Below are positions 47,196 to 61,200 of a stretch of DNA of 64,000 nt, in pieces. A model generated the notes under the pieces. It did no database searches, had not been told where the DNA came from, and saw only the letters and a program-made list of their open reading frames with translations. The position numbers and the translations under genes are program-made. Source of the stretch: Trachythela sp. YZ-2020 (lineage: Eukaryota > Cnidaria > Anthozoa > Malacalcyonacea > Clavulariidae); contig JADLSH010000395.1 of assembly GCA_016169945.1 (NCBI GenBank), positions 2,892,501 through 2,956,500 on the forward strand, read 5' to 3'. The number at the start of each line of letters is the position of its first letter. Positions within the stretch are counted from its first letter, which is position 1.

Positions 47196-48335
47196 GTAGA
47201 CGCAAACTCGTAGTGTAGCGTTGATGAAAAGCGTACTCAGACAGCCAATATGACGACGTAAGGTTAAAGTGCCTATATTGGTGGGTTTCGCGTAGACTTT
47301 TCAAAGTCCTTCGCTGTAGGTTTATGGTAGCGCCGGTTTTCTATATATTACCTCAAAACTGGTCTGCAACAGGCTGTTTCATCTGTAAAAGAATCATCAG
47401 CATGTTGCAGACCAGTTTGAAACAGCCTTTTGCAGACCAGTTTTGAGGTAAGCGAAAATCTATAATTTGCTCTAACTATATATGTTGTCGATATATATAT
47501 AGATTTTCGCTTACCTCAAAACTGGTCTGCAACAGGCTGTTATTTCAGCTCTTTTGTTGAGTAAACAATTGTTGTTTTTTTCTTTCAAAATACAAAATGT
47601 TTCTTCTAAACATAAATTGCATCGTTTTGATCCTCCTGTGTACGAAATAGAATGTTTTAAAATTTGCCAATTAATACTGAAATCCTTATTGTTTTCTTTC
47701 AATGTCCAAATATATTTCGAAAGTTCCGTGTCGTTTGCGTGCTTTTTATGCTGAAAAGATTTAGTGTGGTTGGCCAATCGCTCTTTGAATGCGGTTGCAG
47801 TCATGCCAATGTAATTTTTGATCGTGTTTGTGTTGCTTACTGTGACTGTTGCTTTATATATACTACGTCCCTAGTCATGCATTGTTTTTGAAGCGGGCAA
47901 ATGGTGTTATTCCTAGATATGCGTGCATTGTGTTTAGTGATTACTGACTTGACATTGTTCATGCAGTCAGTTGTAACTTAAAATGTTTGTCAATTAGACT
48001 AAGGAAATTACGTCCTATGTTTGTGCTAACACTCTTGCTAAATGGTGATGCTCGGTGGGTGATTAGAGTGCATATTTATGTATAGTGGATCGTCATTGGG
48101 CTTCCTATAGGGCCTATGTTTTCCATGCAATCTCTAACTTAGCGGGCGGGCAAGTCTAGGTTTCGCTTTATAAGTGTTACAGAACAGCAAATGGTCGTCA
48201 ATTTCAGAAGTGTTGCCATGTATATATAGCTGTTAAACCAGTACTGGCAATAATAGACAAAGATTCGTAGTGAACTTTGATGAAAAGTATACTCAGACAG
48301 CCAATATGACGATGATAGGTTAAAATGCCTATATA
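47196..48335. repeat. Direct repeats flanking the Penelope-like remnant
   Basis: An about 80-bp segment at 47200-47280 (GTAGTGTAGCGTTGATGAAA, ACTCAGACAGCCAATATGAC) recurs diverged at 48255-48335 in the same orientation. Inside are three inverted or direct copies of AAAACTGGTCTGCAACAGGC near 47350, 47412-47450 and 47515. The arrangement resembles the pseudo-LTRs of Penelope-like elements. Confidence 0.55.
47511..47930 (-). pseudogene. Penelope-like element, GIY-YIG endonuclease fragment
   Basis: Minus-strand frame from about 47890: YKATVTVSNTNTIKNYIGMT and TATAFKERLANHTKSFQHKK, then TELSKYIWTLKE, INWQILKHS, YTGGSKRCNLCLEE and LNKRAEI. The YIGMT start, the R..NH helix, ELSKYIW and the Cys-x2-Cys are the Penelope GIY-YIG nuclease signatures. 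The upstream half meets stops, and no RT domain is present. Confidence 0.82.
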
Positions 48336-48369
48336 TCACTCACTATTAATTTCAAGGTTAAGGGGGTAA

Positions 48370-48860
48370 GAATATACGAATTCGAGTTAAAATGTCATAA
48401 ACATCAATATGCTATAATTATGAACATAATATGAGCTACATTTGGTGTAGCTTTTTAAAAGGCAAGACCAACAGCAAAAAGGATAATTATGAGATTGATT
48501 CTTTACAAATCATGTTGATATACATAAGCTTTATATATTTATAATAATTATTCTTCCTCACTTCTGTTAACATCTAATGCAATTAGGAAACTTTAAAAAT
48601 TCTGCAAATCAACAAATGCTTTTTTTAAATTTCAGTATTTCGCTAACCCTCATGTACAATTACATACCAAGAATATTGAATAATGGCTGAAAGACACTTT
48701 AAAATGTCATTGATGAAACAAGTTGCGGTCATACGAAACACTTCATTCAAGTCTGACATACTACTTCCGTAGCGGTGAATTTATACAAATTTGGGTGTAT
48801 TTATATTGCATGCCACACGTTTTCAATTAATTTAATTAAATAAAGAATGACAAAACCAGA
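48370..48860. other. No recognised gene
   Basis: AT-rich spacer beyond the dystrophin 3' end; no supported frame, no canonical poly(A) signal identified for the minus strand. Confidence 0.35.
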
Positions 48861-48875
48861 TTATGTTAAAACGTG

Positions 48876-49034
48876 GATGCGGATGAGCGGATGGATAGCG
48901 GACGGACGAACTGATAGCGGACGGACAAATGGATGGACGAGCGGAAAGTGGACGAACGAACGCATGGCAAAGGAACAAACGGATGACGGAGGGACGGACG
49001 GATGGACAGACGGATGGCGGTCGGATGGACGATG
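48876..49034. repeat. GGAC/GGAT tetranucleotide-type minisatellite
   Basis: Imperfect GGACGGAC, GGATGGAC and AGCGGACGG units, which explain the open frames with WTDGW-type repeats on both strands here. Confidence 0.85.
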
Positions 49035-49223
49035 TATGTTGTCATAACACGTCATACCAAAGTCATATCCATGTTTTATCCTTTGGCATAGAAGTGTTGT
49101 ATCCATGTTTTACTTTTGGCTAAAACACGGCTATATAGATAAAAATACGTATCTTGACTTACAAAGCAATGTTTGATTTTATCGCTTGGCATAATTTTGG
49201 TAATTGTATCTCACTCTACCGTG

Positions 49224-49273
49224 TTAAACTTCTTCGTCATCATCAGTGAAGTCAAGATCCAAATGTTTCCAAC
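49224..49273 (-). CDS. DMD: Dystrophin last exon
   Basis: [15 protein letters not shown] and TAA (49226-49224); the phase fits the previous donor. The acidic end with terminal Val could be a PDZ ligand. Confidence 0.82.
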
Positions 49274-52200
49274 CTATCAACATTACACATGATGAAAAGT
49301 TTAGTCCAAACATAACTAAACTAAAATTCTCCAGATTGTCCACATTGCATGGACTCTATCCATTATCGTACATTACTCTATCCATTATTGTACTTAAAGA
49401 TCCTGGCTAGATCGAAAGCTTTGTAATAATATAGACATACGCGAGGATATACGTGGTGTTTTCCACAAACCAAACAAAACTATATTTATAGCCATGCAAA
49501 CAAACAAAGAACATATACTTTGAGTGGTATTAAAATCACTACAATAAACGCTTTTGAGTATATGATATATCTTCGCAAAGGATCTAGTATTTTTAGGTAG
49601 ATATTCAAGATAACGACACGATGCTGCCGACAACGACAACATGTAAGCCTAATAGTGTAAACGTTGGCACACTTACTTGACTGTTCTCGTGACAAACTAG
49701 AAACTAGATCATCCATTGCTTCCCCTACCATACTTGCCGCTGTAAGCAAGTATTGCTGTTGTTCATCTGAAGAATCAGAATCTGCAAGAAATAAAATAAA
49801 TGTATCTAGAACGATTCGCCATGAAAATGCACTTACTCACTGCACTCTTGAACTATAACGAATTCATTTTCATAATATACAATTAGGGCTTAATGCAAAT
49901 TAGGGCATTTTACAATATGTACAATAAATGTTCTGACTGGACTAACTTCTCCTTCATTGTTTGTACATAATGCAAACAGACTGAAACTATTTTCTTAACT
50001 AGCACTATTAATTAGCGTTGACATGACTCTCGTGCAAATTAAACCTTTGCACCGAAGTCTTACCATGCCTCCAGTTACACTCTAACTATTAATGAAAAGT
50101 CAATTGCGTTTCGGACGAATATTTTGGTAATGTGAGATATCTTACCAGGATATACAGGAAGAGTGGTTTGTGATTTAGGTCTTGAGTATGGTTCCATCCC
50201 AGGACTGTCTGCTTCTAACAGTTCTTCCAACTGGACTTCAATTGCACGAAGATCCTCGTCCGAGGACATTGAGGTACTGGGACCGAGCATACCGTTACTC
50301 GTACCAGACCCAGGCTCATCACCCGCATTCTCTGGAGCAACAGATGGTCTGACTAAATTTCTGGAGGGTGGAGGGAGAAACACAGTACTTCCAGTGTCCC
50401 TTGGCCGCTCAGGCAATTTTGGTTTTGGTCGGAGTCTTTCGTAACTGCACGACGAAGAGTTCGAATTTTGACGGTTATTGGTCAGGTCAGGTGGGTGAGG
50501 AGTAGATTGCAAGGGGTTGCTCAGGATATCATTTCTGCCAGTTAGATATGTTTGAACGTCATCTGCTCTGTACAAGCTATTGCCGGGAAGGGTTGAGTTT
50601 TTCTAAACAAAGATTATAGCAAGTCATATTATGGCAAGTCAGGCAATATCCCATACAACATGAACTGAATACTACGTATTCTTGTTTATTCAATTCCACT
50701 TATTTATTCGCTTTCTTTCTTTATTTTTAGTTTTACTTTTTCAATATAAACATTCTCGATTTTAAACCAGCACCACTTTTATTTTAAAATTATATATGCG
50801 ATTGTAGATTAATAATTTGGCTATTTTACTTTACTGATTAGTTATTTTTTACGGGACGGTTTCACCATAATTCATTAATCGCATAATAATAATAATAATA
50901 ATAATAATAATGCAAACTTACCGAATTGACATAAGACCGAGCGAGCGTCGAACGAGCATGCGAATAGATGAGCAAATATAATTCCATCAAATATACCACG
51001 GAATGAGATAAAATTAACTTGATTCATAACGTTACTCAATCTCATTAATTAATCAATTTCATGCTCAATAATTTTGTTCAAAACTAGAGCCAGCTCAAAT
51101 TATAAGTGGAAGTTAGTGAAGCAAAGGGCCAGGTATAGTTGTATCCCATGATATCATTGTATCCCATGATATCACTGATCTCAAGATAATCTGGACCGCC
51201 ATTGCTTGTAAATTGCTTTGTCTGCCTTTAAAATTTAATTACGGAACACTGAACAATGTTTCACCAAATAGTTTTATTTTGAGACAAGTAACCAAATATG
51301 ACGGCAGATTAACAACTGAATTGGAATTTGAAGAACTCCATGTGTTGCAATTAGTGAATGAAAAGAAACCTACAATTTGCGTTTTGAAAAGCCAGCGTAA
51401 CTCTGTCCTTCCCTAAAAATAGGTCCCTAAAAATGTGTTGAAAGAACACAACCCTATTGTGTTTCCTAATTTTCGAGATTATATTATTATTGATCAACAT
51501 TTGGCGCATGGTACACGTATTTGTGCATGGGTGTGTGTTTGGTGGGGCGGGGGGAGGGGGGGAGGGCTAAGAATAAAGGTACATTCAGATGTCAATACTA
51601 TAGGTTTACTTATATTACAAATTACGCTTTTATTTAATAAAATTTATCTACAGAATCATTTAAAAGATGTTATCCCGACACATTGTTTATATAACATATT
51701 AATTATTGTTATTTATTATTATTGCAGGTCACGTGATGATATTGAACAATATAGATTTATATATTATTATATTAATCTATTTATACACTATCAATTCATT
51801 TATTATTATTAATATATTTATTAATCTATTTATTGTTATTGGTCACGTGATGATACTGAACAAAGTAGTGCATTCTAAAACCCAATTTTGACTTACAAAA
51901 TTCGTAAATTGATAGAATTAAATGTCAGTTCAAATCCACAACATCGTTTGCTCCAAATAACAAGTAAACGGGCAGCAATTATTTTTTCAAGCGCAAAGAT
52001 TTATCCCAAATATGTTCAGCGTAGTTTTTAGTTTTCTTAGTTCTCCATGACCAGGTTTTAAGTACATCATGTGACCCAATTATAGTTGGCTAATTTTTCT
52101 ATTAATGCATGTTATAACATAACACTAATCAGAGTAGAATTACTCATTTGTTACATGGTTGAATAACCAAAATACATTTGTAAGTTTATTACAAAATCAT

Positions 52201-55200
52201 TTTAAAAGATCTAAATATATGAATAGTATAAAAGAAAATGTTTTAGATAAGGCTTTATTTGCTCTCAGATTAATCTGATTAATTCATTCATTATACACTA
52301 ATTGTTTTAAACATCAGATCCGGAGAGTTTCCGGGAACGAATTTTACGGTTAACAGGTTGATGTGTAATATTCTCACTAGATAATTCTACCTGGTGTACC
52401 AAGTGACGAAGTTTAGTAAGTTGTTCTTCAAGACGTCTATTATGATCTTCTAAAACTTCCTGTCTGGCTTCCAGTCGTTCATTATATTCCCCCATTGCTT
52501 CTCGTTCATCTGACTGAAGTGACTGGGATAAATGTCTCCGAGTTTCCGAGTCTTGAATGTCCACGATTTTTTCTCGCAGATATCTGGAACATTGGTCAAC
52601 AAGAATATATGATTTTAATCTTAATATTTAATGTCCAGCATTTTACTCCATCAAATCACTAATAATTTGTCAAGGGTAGTAGCTTTATACTTGATAAAAC
52701 ACTTTTCACTAGTAAACATTATATAATCTTTATATAAATCCTCCTCCTATATTTAGTATTCTTTTAATCTTTACCACAATTTAAACAATAAAATATTTTA
52801 TAAGGAGAAATTATTTTAACCAAAAGATTAGGTGCGAAATTGAAATGAACGAAGATGCAGCATATCCTATAACAGCATAGTACTCAGAACTTCTTTCTCA
52901 TATACTCGTACTGATATTTTCCAAAAATACTGTGACCATGGTAATCTGAACTCACACTTTACGTGTGTTTATTAAGAGAGATGGGAAATATACTTCTCAT
53001 GAGCAAAACACAAAGGAAATCACCACCATATCGTTGTCTTGATACCATGGTAATAAACACCCATAAATTAACTCAACTTTCGCGTTGAATTTCTCTTTAA
53101 ATACTGGTTTGTTTGAGAAGCTATATCATACACTCAAAGTCGTTTATTATAGTGATTTAAAAACACCTCATGTTAAAAAACTCGGCTAGCGCCTTGTTTT
53201 TCAACACACTTTTCGGTATTTCAAATCACTATAATAAACTCCTTCTCGTGTATGATATATTACCTGTTATCTTCTTCTAAACTCACAACAATCTGTTCCA
53301 TTTCTCTCACTTGATCTCTATCCAGCCTGGCAGCCGGCATTGGAGTACTAGTCTAAATATTAACAAGAAATGTATATATAGTCAGTGTATAGCCTACCTA
53401 ACATTATTGCTTACTATTTAGAGTGTTTAAATACATGCATGCATGCATGCAGTATTGCCTAAGAATTGCCGATTGGTTGTTGCATGTCTTCAGTAGTACA
53501 GGAATAGCAACTCGTGGAGGTTATCGATTCCCAGTTCGACTGACATTCAGAAATTGATTTTTAAGCAAGTGTTCCACTCCATTTCGACCCTATACCAATA
53601 TACATGTTTAGACGATCAACAACCCGGCACTATTCAATGAGTTTATTATACCGTTTATTAAGTTGACGAACATTACTTACAGTTGGTGGAGACTTGCTAT
53701 TTAAACTAAAAAAAGAAACAGAACAACTATACATCAACTGCAATTACAGGTGAATCCTTTTCTACGATATAGATATGGCAACATGAATATTAAGATAATA
53801 TTTGATATTATATGATAGAGATTGGCTACTATATAACTTCCAGACGAAGGGCCTTCGCTCGAAACGTCGAAGTTCTTATTGTATTATATTCCAGTAGATT
53901 GATCCAACAGAACCGCAATATTATATTATTTAAACTGCACCTCATATCAAATTTAAAAAGGTTAAATCCAAATGGTGCAGTACAGTTACGACAGCATACC
54001 GATCAAGTGCCACAATTGCCCGTCTTCAAGCAACGTTGTTTACAAGCTATTTAGTGGCAACTGCCAACTCGTGATGATATAGGAATATTGAGAAACCGTT
54101 AAGAAGATAGAAAGACCAAAAGTTACAGACGTACCGTGAGGTATAGTAAGATATCAAATCGTGCTCATCATCTCTGAAAAAAGCCGTTAAACTATTTTAA
54201 TACGCTTTTCATACAGAAATGGATACGTTAAGTTGTATCGCGATAATAAAGAATAATATGCAATATACAGGTAGTATGTTCATTTGCACACCGTTTACGT
54301 CACGCTATCAAAATACCTGTTTGCTGGTAATAGCAATATAAAAATATGACGTAACTGACGCGCAAATGCAGCAATAAGAAAAACAACGGACTGTTGTGCA
54401 GTCGTTCAACCACATTCTACTGTATATGAGCTATTGCAAAATCAAATACCAGAAGAATATTTAGTCCACTTTAAGCTTTACGACTACAACACTTACATAT
54501 CAGGACTGGATGTAAGGACTTCTGAGGAGGAATGTTTATTATCTTTCTTTGGAATCTTTTCAGCTTCAGATAACCTTTTAATTGAACCAACAGAGTTTAT
54601 ACTACAGTATATACTTTTGTTTTCCGGAGTCTCAAAGTTTGGGCAACATTGAGATTCGAGGGGCAACAAAATATTCTATTATAGATACTGTATTATTTTG
54701 ATAGACTCATGGAAAAACCTTATTTCTAAACTTTCCTCAAGGAACTTTTCCCTCCTTCGTGCAAGTATGAATGTGTTCTTTACCAAATAGAAAATATCAA
54801 TCATTCAATTCATTATTTTAACATACCATAATATTTAAATTTTGAAATTAACACACAAATTACATATAGTTGCAGGAAAGTTATATATTAATAAACACAC
54901 ATATATAAACATACATCTAACATATGTAATACAAACAGTAATACAAACACTCGTAGAAGTTCGGGATGACTCGAAATGGAAACACTCGCTCTTCGGCGTC
55001 ATATGTTTCCACTTCAATTTCTTGTGCATGGATCCATGACAAAAACCCCGACGACAAAACCCCACATTACTGAATTCCGACAAAAACCTCACATTTCTGT
55101 ATATCAATTTTTTAAATCTATTTATCAGAACAAACCTTTTAAAACAATATAATTCGTAAAGAAAAGTGGAAATATTGTTTAAATAAACAAGAGTGAAGAA

Positions 55201-58173
55201 AGTATTGTGTAAAGTTACTGTTCATGTGACTATCAAATTTGAATATTGTGACCGACGCCACGCAGCATTTGCGCCAAAGCCTTGCGTCTATTTCTGAAGT
55301 CTACGCATAGGTTTCTTGAGTCATCGCTAATTGAAATCATGGTTGAAATCCCTGCGAGCAAATTAAGAAATTTCTCGGCTTGTCGTCGGGGATTTTGTCG
55401 TCGGGGATTTTGTCGTCGGGGATTTTGTCGGTGGGGATTTTGTCGGTGGGTATTTTTGTCATGTGGGGGTTTTGTCGGTATCCAATTTCTCGTCTCTCTC
55501 AAACTTCACGCATGTTTCTATAACTCGATGGAAACACAGAAAATGTTTTTAGCGTTCTCTTAGATTTGTAGTTAAATATGAAATGGTACCTTTCTGATTC
55601 ATTGTCACGGGAATCGAAAGATGTTGTACTTTCATTATCTGCATAATCCACATGGTCCGTGCTATATTGAAATGAAACAAGTACATGAACTTAAATACCT
55701 ACCATAAATACAGAAAATTTGTTAGCAAGGGATTTTTGCCTCTAGAAAACATGTATTTAATCAAAGTGTATTGCAACTTCTGCATATACGTGTATACATT
55801 TATGTTTAATTAATCTGTTTGTTCTTAATAATGTGATGATTAGGTTTTGCATTTACTAATTTCAAGTTACTCAACTACAGTAACTCTTGCTTTTTATTCG
55901 GCATTGTTTCGAACTTCACTCTGAATCAAACGTATATTCACACCCAGACTTGTTTCAAGTTTCAACTTCGTCTCTCATGGAGAGTTCAAATTGATCCCGC
56001 TGTCATTTCCGACATCTTTTCGGCGGTCTGGCTTCGGGGGCAGTGCTATACATCCAATCCCACGAGAAACGGAGTTAAAAAGAATCTAGTCCACAATACA
56101 TTAAATTGTTTAACAGAAACAACCAGCAGTAACAATAACTGTGAAAACATATTAAATATTTTATGTTTAAATATCTTACTCTTCATCCGAAGCACGAGTT
56201 GTAGCTTCATTCGTGATTGGAAGATATCTTGCTTTTGCTGGCGTTTTCTTCTTTTTCTTTCTAACTTTACTTTTTATGACTTTGGTAAAATCTTTGATGT
56301 CCTCTTTTTGGGTTGCCTGTGTAACAGTAAAATAAAATGAATCAGCCCTCGGCGTTGATCAAAAACAGCCTCTCGAACTCCTTTCAGACTGGGAAGAACC
56401 ACAACCCAACGAGTTTCTGTCCTTAATAAATTTCGGCTTGTACATAATTTCTGCCGTTTGCCATCGAGTTGCCTGCGTAGTAGACAATACCTACCGGTAA
56501 ACAGTATTCTTGTGTTTGGTGATGAAGTTTATGATTTTTGGCCACTCGTCCAGACCAAAAGCAATTCTGTGAAATAAGGTAAAAGGACAGTAAACGGACA
56601 TTAAAATATTTCATACTGTAAATTTATGGCTTATTCACATTTTCAGACTATACAACATTACCTGGCACATATCAAAGTTGAAGCATTTCAAACACCGGTA
56701 CCTTAAAATAAGATATAGTCAAAGGCTCTTCAGGAAACTGGGTTCAGACTTCCCGGGGATTTCACATTCTCTATATGATTTCCTTGTCTACACTCTATTA
56801 GTTTTCAAGAGGAGACTATAACTGAGGTGCATAATGAATTACTGTACAATAAAATGTAGTTGTATGCACGTTGCTTACCTAAGTGTAATGACTGTGGGAT
56901 TAGACAGGAGTAAATTATATTAGATTACGCTACTCATCCTCCGCTCCACAATCCACCTCGAGCAAGCTAAAAAATTGCTTGACCGCATGGGAATCGAACC
57001 CACGATCTTTGGCTTGCTAGTCCAACGCTCTACCAACTGAGCAACGAGGTCAGGTCGGTTCCAGTAGTTGATATTTCGGAACTTAATCTAGTTATTTCGA
57101 TATCAGTATATATCTTATGATCATAAGTGTGATGATTGTGGGGTTAGAACTCAGGTAAAATAGATTAGATGACGCTATACTCCGAGTGGCTCCACATGCA
57201 CCGAGCAAGCTGAAAAATTGCTTGACCACAGTGGGAATATCGCGACCTTTGGTGGTTTGCTAGTCCAGAGTTTGCTTACCTAAACCCAACGATCGGGAAC
57301 ATCTTACAAATATTGCATTTCCCTTCGTGTTTCACTAAAAGATGTCAAATAAAGATAACATCGCGCTTGGCGTTAAAATGATTAATATTCTGGGGATGCA
57401 GGAGATGCATGCATGTTGACAATATAATTTTCTAATAGTATATAAAATTATATATACAGGTGCGGGTGAGGAAATCTTTCAAGTTCACCTCAGACAGTAC
57501 ACGGATTGGATGTTACGTTACGTTACGTTACGTTACGTTACGTTACGTTACGTTACGTTACGTTACGTTACGTTATGTTACAGTATGTTATGTTATGCTA
57601 TGTTAACTCTGGTAGCGATTTGACAAATCTGGTAGTTGTCAAACCACTTTAACAGATTTTCACAAATTCCAAACTGACGTAATTTCATCACAAGCAGTCG
57701 ATGGTCAACCCAGTCAAAGGCTTTGGCAAAATCCGGATATATGGCATCGGTTTGCACTTTCTTATCAAGTAACTCCACCTCCCTTCCCCTCCAAGTTCAT
57801 GTAAAGGGTGCAGCAGTTGAGATGTTGTAGTGCAGTGGCGCAGTGCGTACTCTGCACACCTCCAATTGTACACCTCCAATTGTACACTACAATTTTGTAT
57901 ATATTTGTTTAGCCCAGTCCTCATGTAGGCATCTCATACGGGATGGAAAGTACAGTATTATTAAAGTTGATATCAGTTATATACATGTACGTAGCTACCT
58001 GTTTCTGACATTGCAAGACGATGTAAGGTTGGCAACCAAACGAGAGTCTGTGGTTCATCAATCATCCAGTCCAAATATTCCTGTAAACTTATTCTCTCCG
58101 GAATAAATGCCTATAAACAACAATAAAGTTTCAAATCAGCAGACAGTTATATATGTGACACTTTGCGCATTTG

Positions 58174-58207
<34 letters not shown>

Positions 58208-61200
58208 AGGTTCAACTACTCAACAAATTTTACTAGGCATCTTTATTACTATTTAGTTTCGTACCACAAGATGTGGCACTCATCAGATAAATTAGCCTAA
58301 TGACTAGAAGAAAAAACTTTACAGTATTATATACAATATTACAAGTGGATGAAAGCTGAAAATCAATCCTATTTACAAAGCACGCAAAGCAATTTTTTGT
58401 TGCATTTATTTTTTACCCGATCAAAGCAGCTGTTTACTGTGGGTTCAATACCAGATCTTCCAAAAGAATGATACTCCTTGATATATTTTAAAATCTAAAA
58501 TTGGATTAATACAATTAGATATTTGTGCATATTACAAATTTTCAAGGAAAAATCTTACATGCATGCATGCATTTTAAAACTTTTTCCAATCATTTTGATT
58601 TCTAACTAAAAGTAGAATTGAAAATCAATCAAAGGGCAGTAGGCATGTTTTTCTTGTGTTAATTCATTACTTTTACGGAAATCTCCTAAAGGAGTTAATT
58701 ACTGGGAATGCAATCTTGAATCTACAGTATACAATTAGTTATATGCGTGAGAGCTCACCATCAATGCATCTTTTAAAAACACACGCAGTCGTTTCTTGTC
58801 AATAAAACCTGTGCTTGATGAAATTTGATCGAAAAAATCTGAAAGTGAAGTTGAAGTAAATTGGAAATTGCATATTTAATCTTGATTTTGAACATTTTAT
58901 AAAGAACAGGCGGGGTCAGTTGTACGAAGCCCGTTCAGGATGAACGGCACATAAGCCGAAATAACCTTCCTACACATCTTTCAAATCACTAAACTAAAAT
59001 ATTATCACCTAAATATGTTATATGTTGTTCCCACACGTCAAAATTAGTTTGGTAAGTTGTTCAATGAATATATAATATTGTCTATTAATTCTGGACCTGA
59101 ATACCGCTCACCGCTCTTGAATACTGCATGAAGGTTTCTCCTGCTAACATGCACTAACACTAATAGAGTTGTTTCTATAGTGTTTTTATGAACGCGCAAG
59201 GATTACCATCGATCCCCGCGCATCCACAGCATATCCATCCTGTTGCGAAGAGAACGAGTGTATATATTTAGCAGTTATTCTACGAACTCGAGTCGTATAT
59301 GAGGTGATAGCCGACGAGGCGCGATAGCGCCGAGTCGGCTATCAGTCATATACGACGAGAGTGAGTAGAATAACTGTTTTATTATATACACAAGCTCTGG
59401 ATATGAACAGAACATTTTGGAGTAATTTTTTCAAGTAAAACTTTAATTTCTTTACTTTTAAAAACTTTACTTTTCTCTACTAGCAGGATATGAGCTACTA
59501 TCCTGCTAGAAGAGAACCAATCAGATTGCAGAATACCTCATATCCAGAGCTTGTGTATATAATAAAAAGTATTATATACCAATAATGGTAAAATATAGTT
59601 TAAACGCTATATGCAAAATTCAAACGAATACTGTATGCATGAGTATCTTACATTTGTACTTTTCTTGAACACTTGCAACTGATAAACAAGCCAAACCAAT
59701 TTTTGCTGATAAAATACAAATGGATCCACTTCGGGTCCTATAGACAAGTAAACAATTTGATTTCGTTTAATACGCAATTAACAAAGTACATTATGTCTTT
59801 ACAGAAATATGGAGTCAATAATTGTACAGTAATTGTACAATCATTCTACAACCATTGTACAGAAGAGTCGTCTTAAATGCTAACACCTAGTAAGTAACTG
59901 TCGATGCTGTGTGATCTGGTCTCCGTTAGAACGCTTTAATTTTTCCCTTTCACTTCACTGAATTTATCCCGCAATGCCCTATTGAATTCATTTATAATCT
60001 CTACACTATATGCACAAAGGTCTTTTTACCGTCTGCGTTCGTAGATTACCTATATATATGTACCAGCACTCAGCAGGTATGTAGCGACCTCACCACTGAG
60101 GTGAATATCACATAAATATTAAAAAAGGTGATTGATAATGACATAATTTTAATATTTTTTTCACTTTCAGACTCTATCTATTTGCTCGTTATTCACCAAT
60201 TTCATTGAAATATCTGACAATTTACATGCAAAGTTCCGCAGACTTACTGATCATAAACATTTAGCAACCAATTGAGTGTTAGTTCCACACCAATCGCCAC
60301 GTTCACATCTCCACCCTTGTCATGTTCGCGGGTGAATATTTCTGTCAATATTTCTTCAAGTTGTTGAACGTCAATTTTGTTTTCTGTAAAACTCTCTGCG
60401 TATCCAAGATCATTGAACGCTGCTCTGATGGTTGGCAAGTTTATTGAGTCAACTACGACAGAAAGATAACTATCAAGGGACCAAAATATGTGAAATGAAA
60501 TCGAGCTCTTTATTACAATTATACATCTACCTTACCCTGAATTTTCTTCTCAATTGCTCTCAGCTTTACAGCAGTGCGATATGCGGCATACTTTATGTTA
60601 TCTGCCAATGCTTGAAAAGAAACGAATCGTTTAAAACACGGATATACAGAATTGACATCCGCAAGAGTTATGAAAGGTGAAAATAGAAAGAGGAATCTTT
60701 CTGGCTGATAGTTTGTCGCCGCTATTGTTTGTGAAATCAGTAATACCAGTGGTAATACCCCTTTTGAGAAAGGTCAAAGCCGGATACGCGGTTTGGGGGA
60801 AAACGAAGGAGTAATAGATCATTTATTATTCATGGATGACTTGAAACTGTATGGAAAAACAGAAAATAACTTCAAACTTTGGTGAATACGGTTACGATTT
60901 TCAGCTCTGACATTTGTATGGAATATGTATATTAAGAATATGGCATGCTAGTTATGAAGAAAGGGAAATTCGTAAAAAGCGAGGGAATTAAACTGCCAAA
61001 TGACGAAGAAATAATGGAAAAGGCCAAAGGTACTTAGGAGTATTAGGAGAGGACGGAAAAAGGATAGGAAGATTAACAGAAAGAAAAAATAAGAGTAGAA
61101 TATCTTCGAAGAGTTAAAATCTTACAATCAAAGCTAAATGGAATGTGATACAGCCATAAACTCATTAGAGCCATTTCCATTATATGATACGGAGCGGGTA

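Noticed and set aside
48847..49106. Frames with Trp/Asp/Gly repeats
   Set aside because: Products of the GGAC/GGAT minisatellite.
51706..51891. Ile/Tyr-rich frame
   Set aside because: Translation of AT-rich repeats (TATTATTA, and a duplicated GGTCACGTGATGATA).
56981..57051. Functional tRNA-Ala (AGC) gene on the minus strand
   Set aside because: Mismatches in acceptor and anticodon stems and a shared body with a second copy point to a SINE.
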